A stretch of DNA of 64,000 bases from Alligator mississippiensis. Taxonomy: Eukaryota; Chordata; Crocodylia; Alligatoridae. Numbering within the stretch: position 1 is the stretch's first letter; every line of letters starts with the position of its first letter. Location: assembly GCF_030867095.1 (NCBI RefSeq), contig NC_081831.1:40175319-40239318 (forward strand). The letters run 5' to 3'. Position numbers and translations under genes: made by a program. Positions 22,151 to 32,328 of the stretch are shown here, piece after piece. The notes below the pieces were generated by a model. That model had not been told where the DNA came from and did no database searches. It saw nothing but the letters and a program-made list of their open reading frames with translations.

Positions 22151-23420
22151 AAGCATTCTCCATGTCCTCACCAGGCTGGTGTTTCAGAAGAACCTGGTGC
22201 TGTGGACCTTTCCATGTGACCACCATCATATGGATGGACGATTCCTGGGGGCCCATGACTGTGATAGGGAAGGCAGGAGTTTCCCCCCAGCGTGGTCTGG
22301 GCCCCGATACTTACGCCAGGAACAGAGACGGGCAGCTGCTGGGGGGAGACCCGGACGCCGACGCCAACACAAAAGCAGGCTCAGCAGTTTCGCAGCTTGA
22401 GCCTGTGGATCAGCAAGAGCTGGGGGTGCGGCTCCCGAGCAGCGCGGGCTGCTCAAAAGGCAGCCGGGCCTCGCTGAGCCGCCGCCGCAGGGCTTGGAGC
22501 AGGGCGCCAGCTGGGAGATGCCGGCTGTGGAGCTGGAGGCTGCAGCCCCAGCCGCCACAAGAAGGAGCCAGGCGCCTGCCGGAGGACCCAGGCGGGTGAG
22601 GCAGAGGGCAGCCTCGGGGGCAATGGGGCCAGCGGGAGCTCCGCTGCAAGGCAGCAGCCTCAAGGGACGCCGCCGGGAAGATGCGGGGCTCTGATCGGGA
22701 GCTCAGACGCCGGGGCTGGGGACGCGCCTCAGGCTCGGAGGCATCCGCAGACGGGCTTACAGCAGGCAGAGCCTGGGGAGCCACGAGCCCCCGCGGGGAG
22801 TAGACGGCACCGGCTGGAGGGACCAGAGCGACCAGACCGCGGGTCAGCGGGGCCGGGCGGGCCCGGGCCGGTGACGTCAGAAGAGCCGGACACAGGGCAG
22901 CTGCCCGGACACACGGCTGCTGGCAGAAAAGGGACAGCCGTGGCTTCCCAAGGCACTGAGGGCCCAGGGAGAGGGACTCTCGGGACCCCAGCGCAGAAGC
23001 CGGCCGTTTTCAGGTGAGTGCTTCAGTTTCAGTTCGACCCCGGGCGGGGCAGGTTTAGTTTCTCAGGCGAGGGGAAGCCGACCCCAGAAACGAGGAAAGG
23101 ATTGACGGCCAGGAAGACCTGACCCTATCGAGGTGGGCAGTGTGGGAAGACCTGTGGGGAGCAGCATCTACCCAGGCCGAGGATGCGTTAAGGGTAAAGG
23201 GGAGGTTTGGAGCCCCACAAAGACGCCCACAGGGTGGAGACCCCTCTGGGTCCCCCGACAGGGAACTGCCTCCCCAACAACACCACCGAAGAAGTGGCAG
23301 CCGAGACAGGGGCGGCACCCAGACCATCTAGGGGGCACCAAAATAGTTTTCCCCTGATGTCGCTGGGGGGCAGGGTGCCAACGAAGAGGGCCCCAAAGCC
23401 GTACAACACCTACCAGCAAC
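22150..23420. other. CpG-rich stretch of unknown nature
   Basis: High GC from about 22290 to 23050 with open frames on both strands, none with a recognisable domain. It could be a CpG island of an undetected gene or GC-rich transposon DNA flanking the Harbinger remnant that begins at 23425. Confidence 0.35.
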
Positions 23421-23424
23421 AATG

Positions 23425-23790
23425 ACATCCTGCAGTATGATGGAAAAGTAGCCCTTGTGGTTGATATGTCCCAATCCATAGTGTGCTTGGCATAGGATAG
23501 GAATATATGGCTGACACTGATAGTATCAATAAAGTTGAAAAAGCTGATCCAGGCATATCCAGCTATGATCCCCCATAGGGTGGACTGTTTGGCACACCTC
23601 CAGGAGGGCTGATCCAGCAGTGGACTTCCTACACCAAAATGGTTGGTGACAGACCTGTCAGGGGTTATCAGGGGTTGCCAGCTTCCACATGACAATTGCA
23701 ACCTGCTTCTCCAGTCACTGGCACACTCATATTCATGACTTTCCTCTGGAGCATGGGGCCAGCTTTTTACTGGCAGTAGGCTGCTATGCA
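23425..23790 (-). pseudogene. PIF/Harbinger transposase remnant
   Basis: Minus-strand translation gives ATPD-like LITPDRSVTNHFGVG (about 23660-23620), the typical RSV-x-HFGVGKST region. In another frame it gives YIPILCQAHYGLGHINHKGY then FSIILQ (about 23500-23435), matching the family's THIPI...INRKGYFS...LQ catalytic-core region. At least two frame changes separate the parts, and neither end of the element was found. This is a dead DNA transposon. Confidence 0.65.
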
Positions 23791-23799
23791 GGGACTGTG

Positions 23800-24650
23800 C
23801 ATCAATGTTGGTTAGATTAGTAACTCACTCCTAACACATTGCCCCTCTTTTGCTTCTCAGCAACCTTCTGCCTCTGCTGTGCCAGTCCCAAGACTCCCAT
23901 CAGCTTTCCCAACTGCTCATAATACTTAGTATTTGGCATGACAAGTTGGGAACCTTTCAGAGACTTTTTTTGCTGAGGTTCGTTCCCCTTCCCAGTTAAA
24001 TCCTGGGAGATGTTTCCTGATTTTTAGATTTTATTTTCCTTGTCCTTCAGCCTTCCTGTTCTCCTATTTCCACCCTTTCACAAACACTGTGCAGTCTCAG
24101 GGCACATGACCGAGTGCTCAAGAAATCATTGGGTTGGCTAAAAAAAATAATTAAAGTGGGTTCTGTTTCTTTGCCTTATAGTGTTTGTGTGTCCAGCTTT
24201 GTGTTTAAAAGCTTTTCTCTACAATGAAGAGGGGATTATTAATGGGGGTTTTTTAAGTAAAAAGTTTCTTCCATGATGACATGAGTCCAGAACCTGAGAA
24301 TTAAGAAAAAGAAAATCAAATATAATAAGCCTTGCAATAAAGCTGTGAATGTAACTGTCACAGGGATGGGTCCCAGAGGCAAAAGCCTTGTGAATCCTGC
24401 CCTACTCTGGCTCTCTGTGTATTCTCCCTCTGTTTCTTCCTGCCATGCCTTGCTGGAAATATTGTTTAGAAAAAAGGAAGGCTGCCTCAGGATCCTAGAG
24501 TGAGTCTTAGTCAGCCTTCACACTCACAGGTTTCTCTCTGACCTACTGATCCCAATTGGTTCTCACATCATGTGAGCCTTCCTGGCTCATATATGCTTCC
24601 CTCTCCCCACTCCCTCCCCAGGTACCTGTTGCCTTATGGCCTATTCACAG
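23800..24650. other. Intergenic stretch, nothing recognised
   Basis: AT-rich, with scattered A/T runs and no exon or repeat signature seen. Confidence 0.35.
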
Positions 24651-25860
24651 CCTCTGATGCTCCCTTACAGCTGTGTTATGAATCGGTGACCTTGGTGGGT
24701 ACTTAGCCCCAGTCTAATGTGATGCCACCTCAGGCCTCTTATCCTTGTAAGGGCCTCAGCCTTCATGGCCTCCACCCCTTTCTTCTTGCTGGTCCCCTTT
24801 TTGCCTAGGCCCACTGGGCTGGACCTGACTTGGGGTCTCAGCCTTTAGCCCACTAGGCCTGCTGGCCCTGGCTCCACCCATTCCGAGCTCTGGTCTTGCT
24901 CCTCTTGGGCTGTGGGCCCCCAGCCCTGGTCCCTGCCCTACTTAGGGCCAGAAGCCTCTTGTCCTATGTTTCCACCCCTTTTGAGTGTTGGGCCTCTGGC
25001 CCTGTCTAGACTCTGGCCCTCTTAGCCACTGCCTGTTCATGCTAGGTCCCACTTCTGATACAGCTTCAAAATCACGTTCCTCACAGGCACTCTGGCACCG
25101 CTGACCCACCCCAGCAGACCTCATCCTTTGAGAGCTTCTCTGGCACTGCTAAAACTTCCTAACCACCCCTTTGCTAGTCCTGCCCAAGCTGCCACTATAA
25201 CTAAAACACAAATGACCAGCAACTGCTTAACATAAACCTCCCCTTCTGGGTAAACCAAACCTCAGCAAAAGAGACAGTGCTTTTTACAAGAAGAAAAAAC
25301 TCCCCTCCCTCAGAGTAAGCAACCAAACACCAAAGCAACTCCACCCCTGGGTTCTCACTGCTTCCTATTCCTGCAGCATTCTCACTCTGGCCCGAGGTAC
25401 TGACTCAGCTACAGCCAGCTAGTTGCAGGGTTCCTCCTCCTGTGGCAAACTCTCTACCTGGCTCAGGTACTGAGTCCTCTGGCTATGTTGAAAACCTTAA
25501 ATGTGTAGCAGCAAAATCAAACCCTTCTCAACCCAGGACATGGCTTCTTGTAAGCCTTCAGTCCCTTACACACAATGCATGTTGCCATCAAATCCCAACT
25601 AGTTGCTCCAGCTACAGCCACCCCAATGCACAGCTCCTTCCCTAGCCACCTCCAGAACTAGTTTCCCAGCCATACATAGCTCAAGCCCTGAGCTTGTAGG
25701 TCTCCCAGGCACAGCCCCTTTCTGGTCAGGTGATAGCCCTGGTTGAACTATATGTGTCCCTTAATTAGGCTTGCCGGTAGCTTTCTGTGACTGCCTAGTT
25801 GTTGTAGCAGTGTTTTGCTTACTTGCAGGGTTCTTCCCTAGCTCTATTATAGCATAGTGT
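24650..25860. mobile_element. LTR-like fossil, low confidence
   Basis: CT-rich block resembling 17006-17860, with GCCTAGGCCCACTGGGC and GGCCTCAGCC landmarks. Broken and old; family not identified. Confidence 0.3.
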
Positions 25861-26119
25861 TAGCTCTGCAACATGCTTAGGGCTTTCAGTCCCACCACCC
25901 TCCCCTGGTTCTCTGTGCATTCCTTCTCTTAAAGTAACAAGTGCCATAGGCATCACTTTGCTCCGGCTCACTCTGGAATCACTCTGCTTTATACCTTTAT
26001 ACTTTTGATGTAGGTCTTCCTTAGGTTTGTAGATCTCTCTTTTTTTAATACCCCATACATTTTTTGGTCCAGATTTTTTTCTGTTGTCATTCTCCAATTT
26101 ACTTCCATTCTATTAGCAT

Positions 26120-26908
26120 TAGGGCTGTGCGAAGCTTTGGTCCCTGATTTGGTTCGGTGGCGATTTGGCCCGATTTGGTGGCCGAATCTCCAAGTCCAAA
26201 TCAAATCAGAGGACCCTTTAATCTCTCTGAATCAAATTGGAACCCTCTGAATTGATTCATAGAGATTCGGAAAGATTGGGCGATTCAGACATAGACACGG
26301 TTTTAAATGGTTTTTCTACATACCTCTAGGTAGCAGGCGGCTCATGAATGCTGCAATGCTTGGGTGCATGGAGTGTCCCACAAAAGCATGGGGGACTCCC
26401 TGCGCAAGTTGACCAGAAGCACTTCCGGTCCACTTCCAGGTCCACTGGAGAGCGCACTGGGGGCTCCCCCAAGTCGTTCCCCCCCCCGGCTCAGCAACCA
26501 GCGCCTCCTGGGTCTGGGGGGGCATGCAGGGTCCTTCCGCAGCTGATTGCTGAGCTGAAGGGTGCGGAGGGGCGGGAAGGGGAGGCTGCGCGCTCCCCAG
26601 CGGACACCTAAGTACTTCTGGGTTCACCACTGAGCACGTGGGGGTGGTCCCCCCATGCTCATGGGACACTCCATCCACCCCACAATCTCACCCCTTCATG
26701 AGCCGCACTGGTACCTCGAAGTATGTAGAAAAAACATTTAAAGCTGTGTCTATGTCCAAATCGCTGATTCTCCAAATCAGCATTGAATCTCCAGATTCGG
26801 ATTTGGCCAATTTTGAATCAGGGACAGTGATCCAAATCAACAAATCAAATCACTGTCCCTGATTCATGCTGAATCTGAATCAAATAGGGGCTGCTTCGCA
26901 CATCCCTA
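26120..26908. mobile_element. Foldback hAT-like MITE with 8-bp target duplication
   Basis: The ends are TAGGGCTGTGCGAAGC and GCTTCGCACATCCCTA (26893-26908). Flanks ATTAGCAT (26112-26119) and GCTAGCAT (26909-26916) match at 6 of 8 positions. Nearly the whole 789 bp folds: ACATAGACACGGTTTTAAAT pairs with ATTTAAAGCTGTGTCTATGT, and CATGGAGTGTCCCA pairs with TGGGACACTCCATCCA. No transposase. Confidence 0.75.
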
Positions 26909-26916
26909 GCTAGCAT

Positions 26917-27776
26917 CTTTCCAGAAGTGTGAGGTTCCCACAACTAAAGCCAATGTGGCATATAGTTGTCTCATCAAAGCAAGAGGGCAATTGATACCTC
27001 TGTATAGACAGCACACAGGTTCAGATGGTGGGCTCTGTGTAATAGCCTGCACCCCATTCCAGTTCTCATCTGGGTTTGTTGTATAATTCGATCCTCTTAT
27101 TACCACTGCTTAAGTGAATCCTCAGGCTCAAAACCCAGATCTTCAGCTGGGATCCACTGACTGCAATGGGAGTTAGATGCCTAAATGCTGGCCCAAAGCT
27201 CACTGGAACCAAATTCTGCATCAGGCTTCTCTGGGTTGCTAATACATCTGTTACCCAAGAACTTGGATAGTCTCCATGGGAGGGGCTGGAAGCTGCAAAT
27301 TCTCTTGGCATCACTGTGAACAAAGATGTTCCTAAGCATTTTCTTCCAACACCATCTGCTCTGACTCATCAGTATTTATGTGGCAATTTTGCAGCAGAGT
27401 GCCTTTACTCTACCCAGCATGTTATGTGTACAAGGTCCTGTCCACATGAAAAGAATAATTCTGTTGATTCATCAGCCATGTTACTGATAACTGTTTCCTT
27501 GACTACCAAGAGCAGTGTTAGATCTGCTTCCAAAGCCTTGGGGCTGAGAAAGTAGGGCTACGCACAATTTGGTTAGTAGTTTGCAGACAAACATCACTGC
27601 TTGTATTGCTACAGACTTATGCTGTTTGCAGTATCTGCTCAGCTCCATACGAGCACCAGTGCAGAAAGCTTCCCTCCGCTAGCTAAACTTCCAAAAGCAC
27701 TTAGGGAGACTGAAGGCAGCAGACATGACATTAGCCCAGGGTTCCGGCTCATGGGCCAGATTGGACCTATAATGGT
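26917..27776. other. Intergenic stretch, nothing recognised
   Basis: Single-copy-looking sequence with no exon or repeat signature seen. Confidence 0.35.
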
Positions 27777-28262
27777 ATCTATTTTCCAGCAGCCCCTGCC
27801 TGTGTTGTTGCATCCAGTTTCCATGGAGACCCTAGAGCAGTGGCACCATGACAGCGCAGGACCAGGGTTTCCATGGAGACTGGCCTTAGCAGAGCTGGCA
27901 AGTTGTATGGCTGTGCAGGGAGCTGCTCCGGGGCTGGGATCTTGCAGCGGTGACAGTGTGGTCTGGAGCTGGGGCAGAGCTGCAATCCACTACCTGCATG
28001 CCCCAGATCTGGGAGAGGGAAACATGGTGCCTAGGGTGTGCGGACAGCAGATCACAGCTTTGCCCCAGCTCCGGACCACGCTGTCACCGCTGCGAGATGC
28101 TAGTCCCAGGGAGCAGCTCCCTGCCCAGCCACACACCCTGCCAGCACTGCTGGGGCCGGGCTCCATGGAAACCCTGGCCCTATGCTGTCATGGTGCCCCA
28201 GTGGCTGGAGTCTCCATGGAAACCGACTACAGCAACCCAAGCAGGGGCTGCTAGGAAATGGA
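27777..28262. mobile_element. Near-perfect foldback element
   Basis: CCAGCAGCCCCTGCCTGTGT at 27786 pairs with GCAGGGGCTGCTAGG at 28241. The arms then pair through CATCCAGTTTCCATGGAGAC / CTCCATGGAAACC and GGGAGCTGCTCC / GGAGCAGCTCCC to a centre near 28020. Arms are about 230 bp each. The long open frame spanning it comes from the palindrome. Class unknown. Confidence 0.7.
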
Positions 28263-29407
28263 GTCCAGCAGCCAACTGGGTCTGCCATTTTGTCCTTCTA
28301 TGTTAGCCACATCTTTTCCTTGTATATTGTTGGCTATAGAAACTGGTGTATTTTAACCAAGCTAGTCTGATTGGCCACCTAGACTTGGTAAAACTTTGAC
28401 TTTTTTCTTCTTTTTTTGAATGGTTGGAGAGCAATGGCAGCACTGCATGGTGAACCCTCTGTCAGAAGGGCAAAACCAGGACTGAGACACCTCAGCCAAG
28501 ACACCACATAGGCTTTGCCATGTGCCCATGCAGAATCCTGCTCAAGATGCATGTGGTCCTGTCTGTACATAAATCGATCATAAAGTTTCTTCAACCTTTG
28601 ACCTTCATGTAACGCAGTGTGCTAGGGATCTCTCTGTATTACACACTTCTCACAAATCAGCCCCGCTGGTCTTCTCCTGCCACTACCTTTCATCTAAGCT
28701 GATAGACCTGGACATGGAATAGCAAGCCATGCTCCAAGAGCTGCTGGCTGGTATGCATTCAGGGCTAGATTCTATTCTTAGATGCCTAAGAGTTATTCTA
28801 TTCCATTCTACCCTGCTTTAGTCACTGAACAACAGTTAACGCAAATGTGCTCTCCTCTTTCTCACTGCTTTTTTATGAGTCAGACTTAAGGATCAGATGA
28901 CAGCGTGTTACCAAAGTAGATGCATTAATGGAGACTGAAACAAAGTGGAATAGAATCACAGTGAGGTACCTGAGTCCATGTAGCTGCTCAGTAGGTGGAA
29001 TAGTGTATAGAGCAGTGGTGTTCAATCTTTCAGCTGGATCGAGCATGTGGTCAGCACACAGAGTCAGTCTGCAGGTGCAATCCAGCATGGACCCCACATG
29101 CTGGATTTGGCTGCAGAGCATGTTGGTGTACCAGCACAATATAGCACACAGAGCCATGTCATGTGGCCTATGGGACTCCCCATGGGTCCAGAAACTTGGT
29201 GGCAGGGAAGTGATGGTAGCGATAATTGCCGTGGCTCTGGAAGTAGAGCAAAGTTTATTTGTGGTCTCCCTACTCTCTCCCCAAGGTGGCACCTAAAGCT
29301 ACTGCTCAGGATGTTCCCCTTAGTTTACACTAGTGGGGCATTGGCTCAAGGCTAACTGGATGCTGTGCTGCTGTGACTGATGCTCCATAGTATAGCTCTG
29401 GGTGAGT
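28262..29407. other. Intergenic stretch, nothing recognised
   Basis: No exon signature. A possible degraded hAT-like end (GTGGTGTTCAATCTTTCAGC) is at about 29005. Confidence 0.3.
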
Positions 29408-29880
29408 CATAGAGAATTATACAGAAGTAGGGCTGGAAGGGACCTCCAGAGGTCATCTAGTCCAGCATTTCTCAACCCGTGGGCTGCGACCCAAAAGTGG
29501 GTCACGGGAATATATGAAAGGGTCATGAACAAACTTTAAAAATGAATTCTCCTTTAAAGGAGAAAAACTTGGGAAACTTGTGGCTTTTCCATTGCAGGCT
29601 GTTGGAGTTCCAGCCTGCAAGGGGCTGCTTGGAGCTCCCCCATGCCCCTCCCCCTTTCCCTATACATGGGGGCGAGGGACGGGGGGCAATGGGTTGGGAG
29701 TGAGGGGCAATGGGTTGGGACTGGCTATTGATGTTTACAAATGGGTCCTTGAACAAAAAAGGTTGAGAAGCACTGATCTAGTTCAACTCCTAGCCAGAAG
29801 CAGGATCATCCCTATCCAAACCATCCTGCACAATCTATAATCTAAACTCTACAGAAGACTACTGTCAACCCTGACACAAC
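29408..29880 (-). mobile_element. CR1 3' tail fragment interrupted by a hAT element
   Basis: AGGGCTGGAAGGGACCTCCA then GAGGTCATCTAGT (29430-29462) is the reverse complement of a CR1 3' end. It continues after the inserted element as ATCTAGTTCAACTCC (29776 on). Confidence 0.6.
29463..29775. mobile_element. 313-bp hAT MITE with target duplication
   Basis: Terminal repeats CAGCATTTCTCAACC and GGTTGAGAAGCACTG pair at 12 of 15 positions. The element is flanked by ATCTAGTC (29455-29462) and ATCTAGTT (29776-29783), an 8-bp hAT-type duplication with one mismatch. It contains the common GGGCTGCGACCCAAAAGTGG subterminal sequence. Non-autonomous. Confidence 0.85.
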
Positions 29881-29884
29881 ACAG

Positions 29885-30875
29885 ACCTGCCACAGGTCAA
29901 GCAAGGGAGCCAGAGCAGCCAACATCCTGCTTCTATGAAATGCTGTCAATATATGCTCAAGAGATCCCAGGTACAGGAGGCTGGGTAGACAGTGGCACCA
30001 TGTTAGCTGTGCAAAAGACTGCACCATCTCTGCTCTTGCTGCATAGCATTCTAAGAAAAGGCAGAAGATCAGCTCCAGCTGGACCCCACCATTTCCTTTT
30101 GGAGTGTGCAACATTCTTCAGCCTGACAGCTCCTCTGTATGGAAGCAAGCCTTCAGAGTGGCAAGAGAGCTGCAAGGATTTCCATGCTTGCTTGGTAGTG
30201 CCTGCTTCCTCCCTTCACAGCTGGGGCAGAAGGAGGTCTTGCCTTGGAGGAGTAGAGGTGCATGACCTCTGGACTGGACATGAATGGTGTGTGCCCCTGG
30301 CAGGCATGACTGCTGGCAGTGGAAGTCTAGGAGCGGGGAGCAGGGAGCCCATGCAGATGCTGCCAGCACTGTCAGTGGTGGGGGTGGGGTGTGGGGAGGT
30401 GGCGAGCGCTGACCAGGGATCGGTGACCACCCACAGGTGCTGCTGGCAGTGTCGGTGGCGGTCAGGGGCAATCATGTACTGCCCACAGACACAACTGGTG
30501 GTGTTGGTGGCGGGGTAGTGAGCTTTTTGCAGGGGGTGCACCACCACTTGCAGGGGGTGCACATGCACCTGTGTGCACCCCCTCTGTGTTGCCCCTGGCA
30601 CTGGACATTCTTGTGGTTCTTTAGGGAAGTCCCAGGGAATTACCGCTGTGGCCAAAGGGCCTCCTTCCCTCCCAGCAGTATCTTTGGTGTAGCCATGCTT
30701 GTGCAAAAGTCAGGGAAGCTGGAAGCGGGTCTCCCCACTGATCAGGGCCACCGAGGGGGCATTGACCTTAGAGCACAACCTGGCCTGGGCAGCTACGGGG
30801 TTAGCAGATGCCCAGCAAGGCCAGCCCAGCCTCCTGCTCTCCTGCCTCCAGCCCGCAGCCAGCTCGGCCCAGCCC
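29885..30875. other. Intergenic stretch with short G-rich tandem motifs
   Basis: No gene seen. A duplicated CTTGCAGGGGGTGCAC-type motif (about 30526-30566) and repeated GGTG/GCGG triplets between 30360 and 30520 suggest degraded minisatellite or transposon interior. Confidence 0.35.
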
Positions 30876-31838
30876 GGGGCAGCAACCTTCTACTATTCAA
30901 TATCTTCATCAACGATGTAGACACTGGTATCAGAAATGCACTGGCTAAGTTTGCCGATGACACCAAACTGTGGGGTAAAGCGTCCACACCTGAGGACAGG
31001 AGGGTGATCCAGGCTGACCTTGACAGGCTTCAGAAATGGGTGGACGAGAACCTGATGGTGTTTAACACCGAAAAATGCAAGGATCTCCACCTTGGGAGGA
31101 AAAACCTGCAGCATCCTTATAGATTTGGCAGTGCTATGCTGGCTAGCACTACGGATGAAAGGGCCTTGGGGATCATCATTGACCACAAGATGAACATGAG
31201 CCTTCAATGTGATGCTGCAACTAGTAAAGCGAGCAAAACACTGGCTTGCATCCATAGATGCTTCTCAAGCAAATCCCAGGACGTAATTCTCCCCTTGTAC
31301 TCGGCCTTGGTGAGGCCGCAGCTGGAGTACTGCATCCAGTTTTGGGCTCCACAATTCAAAAAGGATGTGGAGAAGTTTGAGAGAGTCCAGAGAAGAGCCA
31401 CACGCATGATCAGAGGTCAGGAAAACAGACTTTACAACGACAGGCTGAGAGCTATGGGGCTCTTTAGCCTGGAAAAGCGCAGGCCCAGGGGTGAGCTGGT
31501 GGCTACCTACAAGTTTATCGGGGTGCTCACCAGGATCTGGGGGAACGTCTGTTCACCAGAGCGCCCCAAGGGATGACAAGGTCGAACGGTCACAAACTCC
31601 TTCAGAACTGTTTCAGGCTGGACATAAGGAAGAACTTCTTTACTGCCCGAGCCCCCAAGGTTTGTAATAGCCTGCTGCCCGAGGCGGTTCAAGCACCTAC
31701 TGTGAACACCTTCAAGACACATTTGGATGCTTATCTTGCTGGGATCCTATGATCCCTGCTGACTTCCTGCCCCTGTGGCAGGCGGCTGGACTCGATGATC
31801 CTCCGGGCTCCCTTCCAGCCCAAATGTCTATGAATCTT
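30876..31838 (+). mobile_element. CR1 LINE 3' part (RT C-terminal half and tail)
   Basis: Open for about 230 codons: [20 protein letters not shown] (catalytic FADD), [31 protein letters not shown] and VQRRATRMIRGQ. It continues to a CR1 3' end with GGACTCGATGATCC and CTATGAATCTTC. 5'-truncated. It ends about 490 bp before the RAB33A start codon, at the edge of its CpG island. Confidence 0.9.
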
Positions 31839-31859
31839 CTCTCTTCTCCCAGGTTTCCG

Positions 31860-32328
31860 ATGTCCAACCCGAATAACCTCGTCGGTGCCCCCTGAGGACC
31901 CGGACGCCTGCTCCCGCCCCACAGCCCGAGAGCTCGCTCGGAGGCCTTCGTCGCGCGGTGCCGGGCCCCGGCCCCGCAGCCCGGCTCCATCACGCGGCGC
32001 GGCGCGGCGCGGCGCGAGCCCCAGCACAGGCTCCCCCGCGGCTGCCGCGCCCTCCCCTCCGCGGCCCCAGAGCCCGGCACCGGCGGCGCTGCGGGGAGGG
32101 GCCCCAGGGGCGGAGCCGCCCAGCAGCCGCCACCTGCGTTTCCGCCCGGGGGAGGGGCCGCGCCGGCCGCAGCCGCATAAACCACCTGACCGGCGCGGCG
32201 GGCCCTGTGGCAGCTGCAGCGGTTCGGCGCTTTGTGTGTACCACGGCCCCCGCCCCTTCCCCGCCGCCTCGGCCCGGCCGGCCTCGAGCCCTTTGTGTGC
32301 GGCCGCCGATGAGGCAGTGAGCGGCGAG
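31860..32328 (+). promoter_or_regulatory. RAB33A: RAB33A CpG-island promoter and 5' UTR
   Basis: CpG density rises abruptly just after a CR1 tail ends near 31838 and continues through exon 1 into intron 1. It contains GCGGC/GCGCG runs near 31990-32010. The stretch upstream of the chosen ATG is open in the RAB33A frame for 148 codons, but its content is Pro/Arg/Ala-rich CpG-island translation with no similarity to known RAB33A N-termini, so I treat it as untranslated. Confidence 0.6.

Noticed and set aside
22162-22599. 145-codon frames on both strands
   Set aside because: GC-rich composition, no recognisable motif, and frames overlap on opposite strands.
27601-28254. 217-codon open frame
   Set aside because: Produced by the foldback palindrome; the two halves are reverse complements of each other.
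31885-32328. In-frame extension upstream of RAB33A (148 codons)
   Set aside because: CpG-island low-complexity translation; the family starts at MAQP and the extension resembles nothing known.
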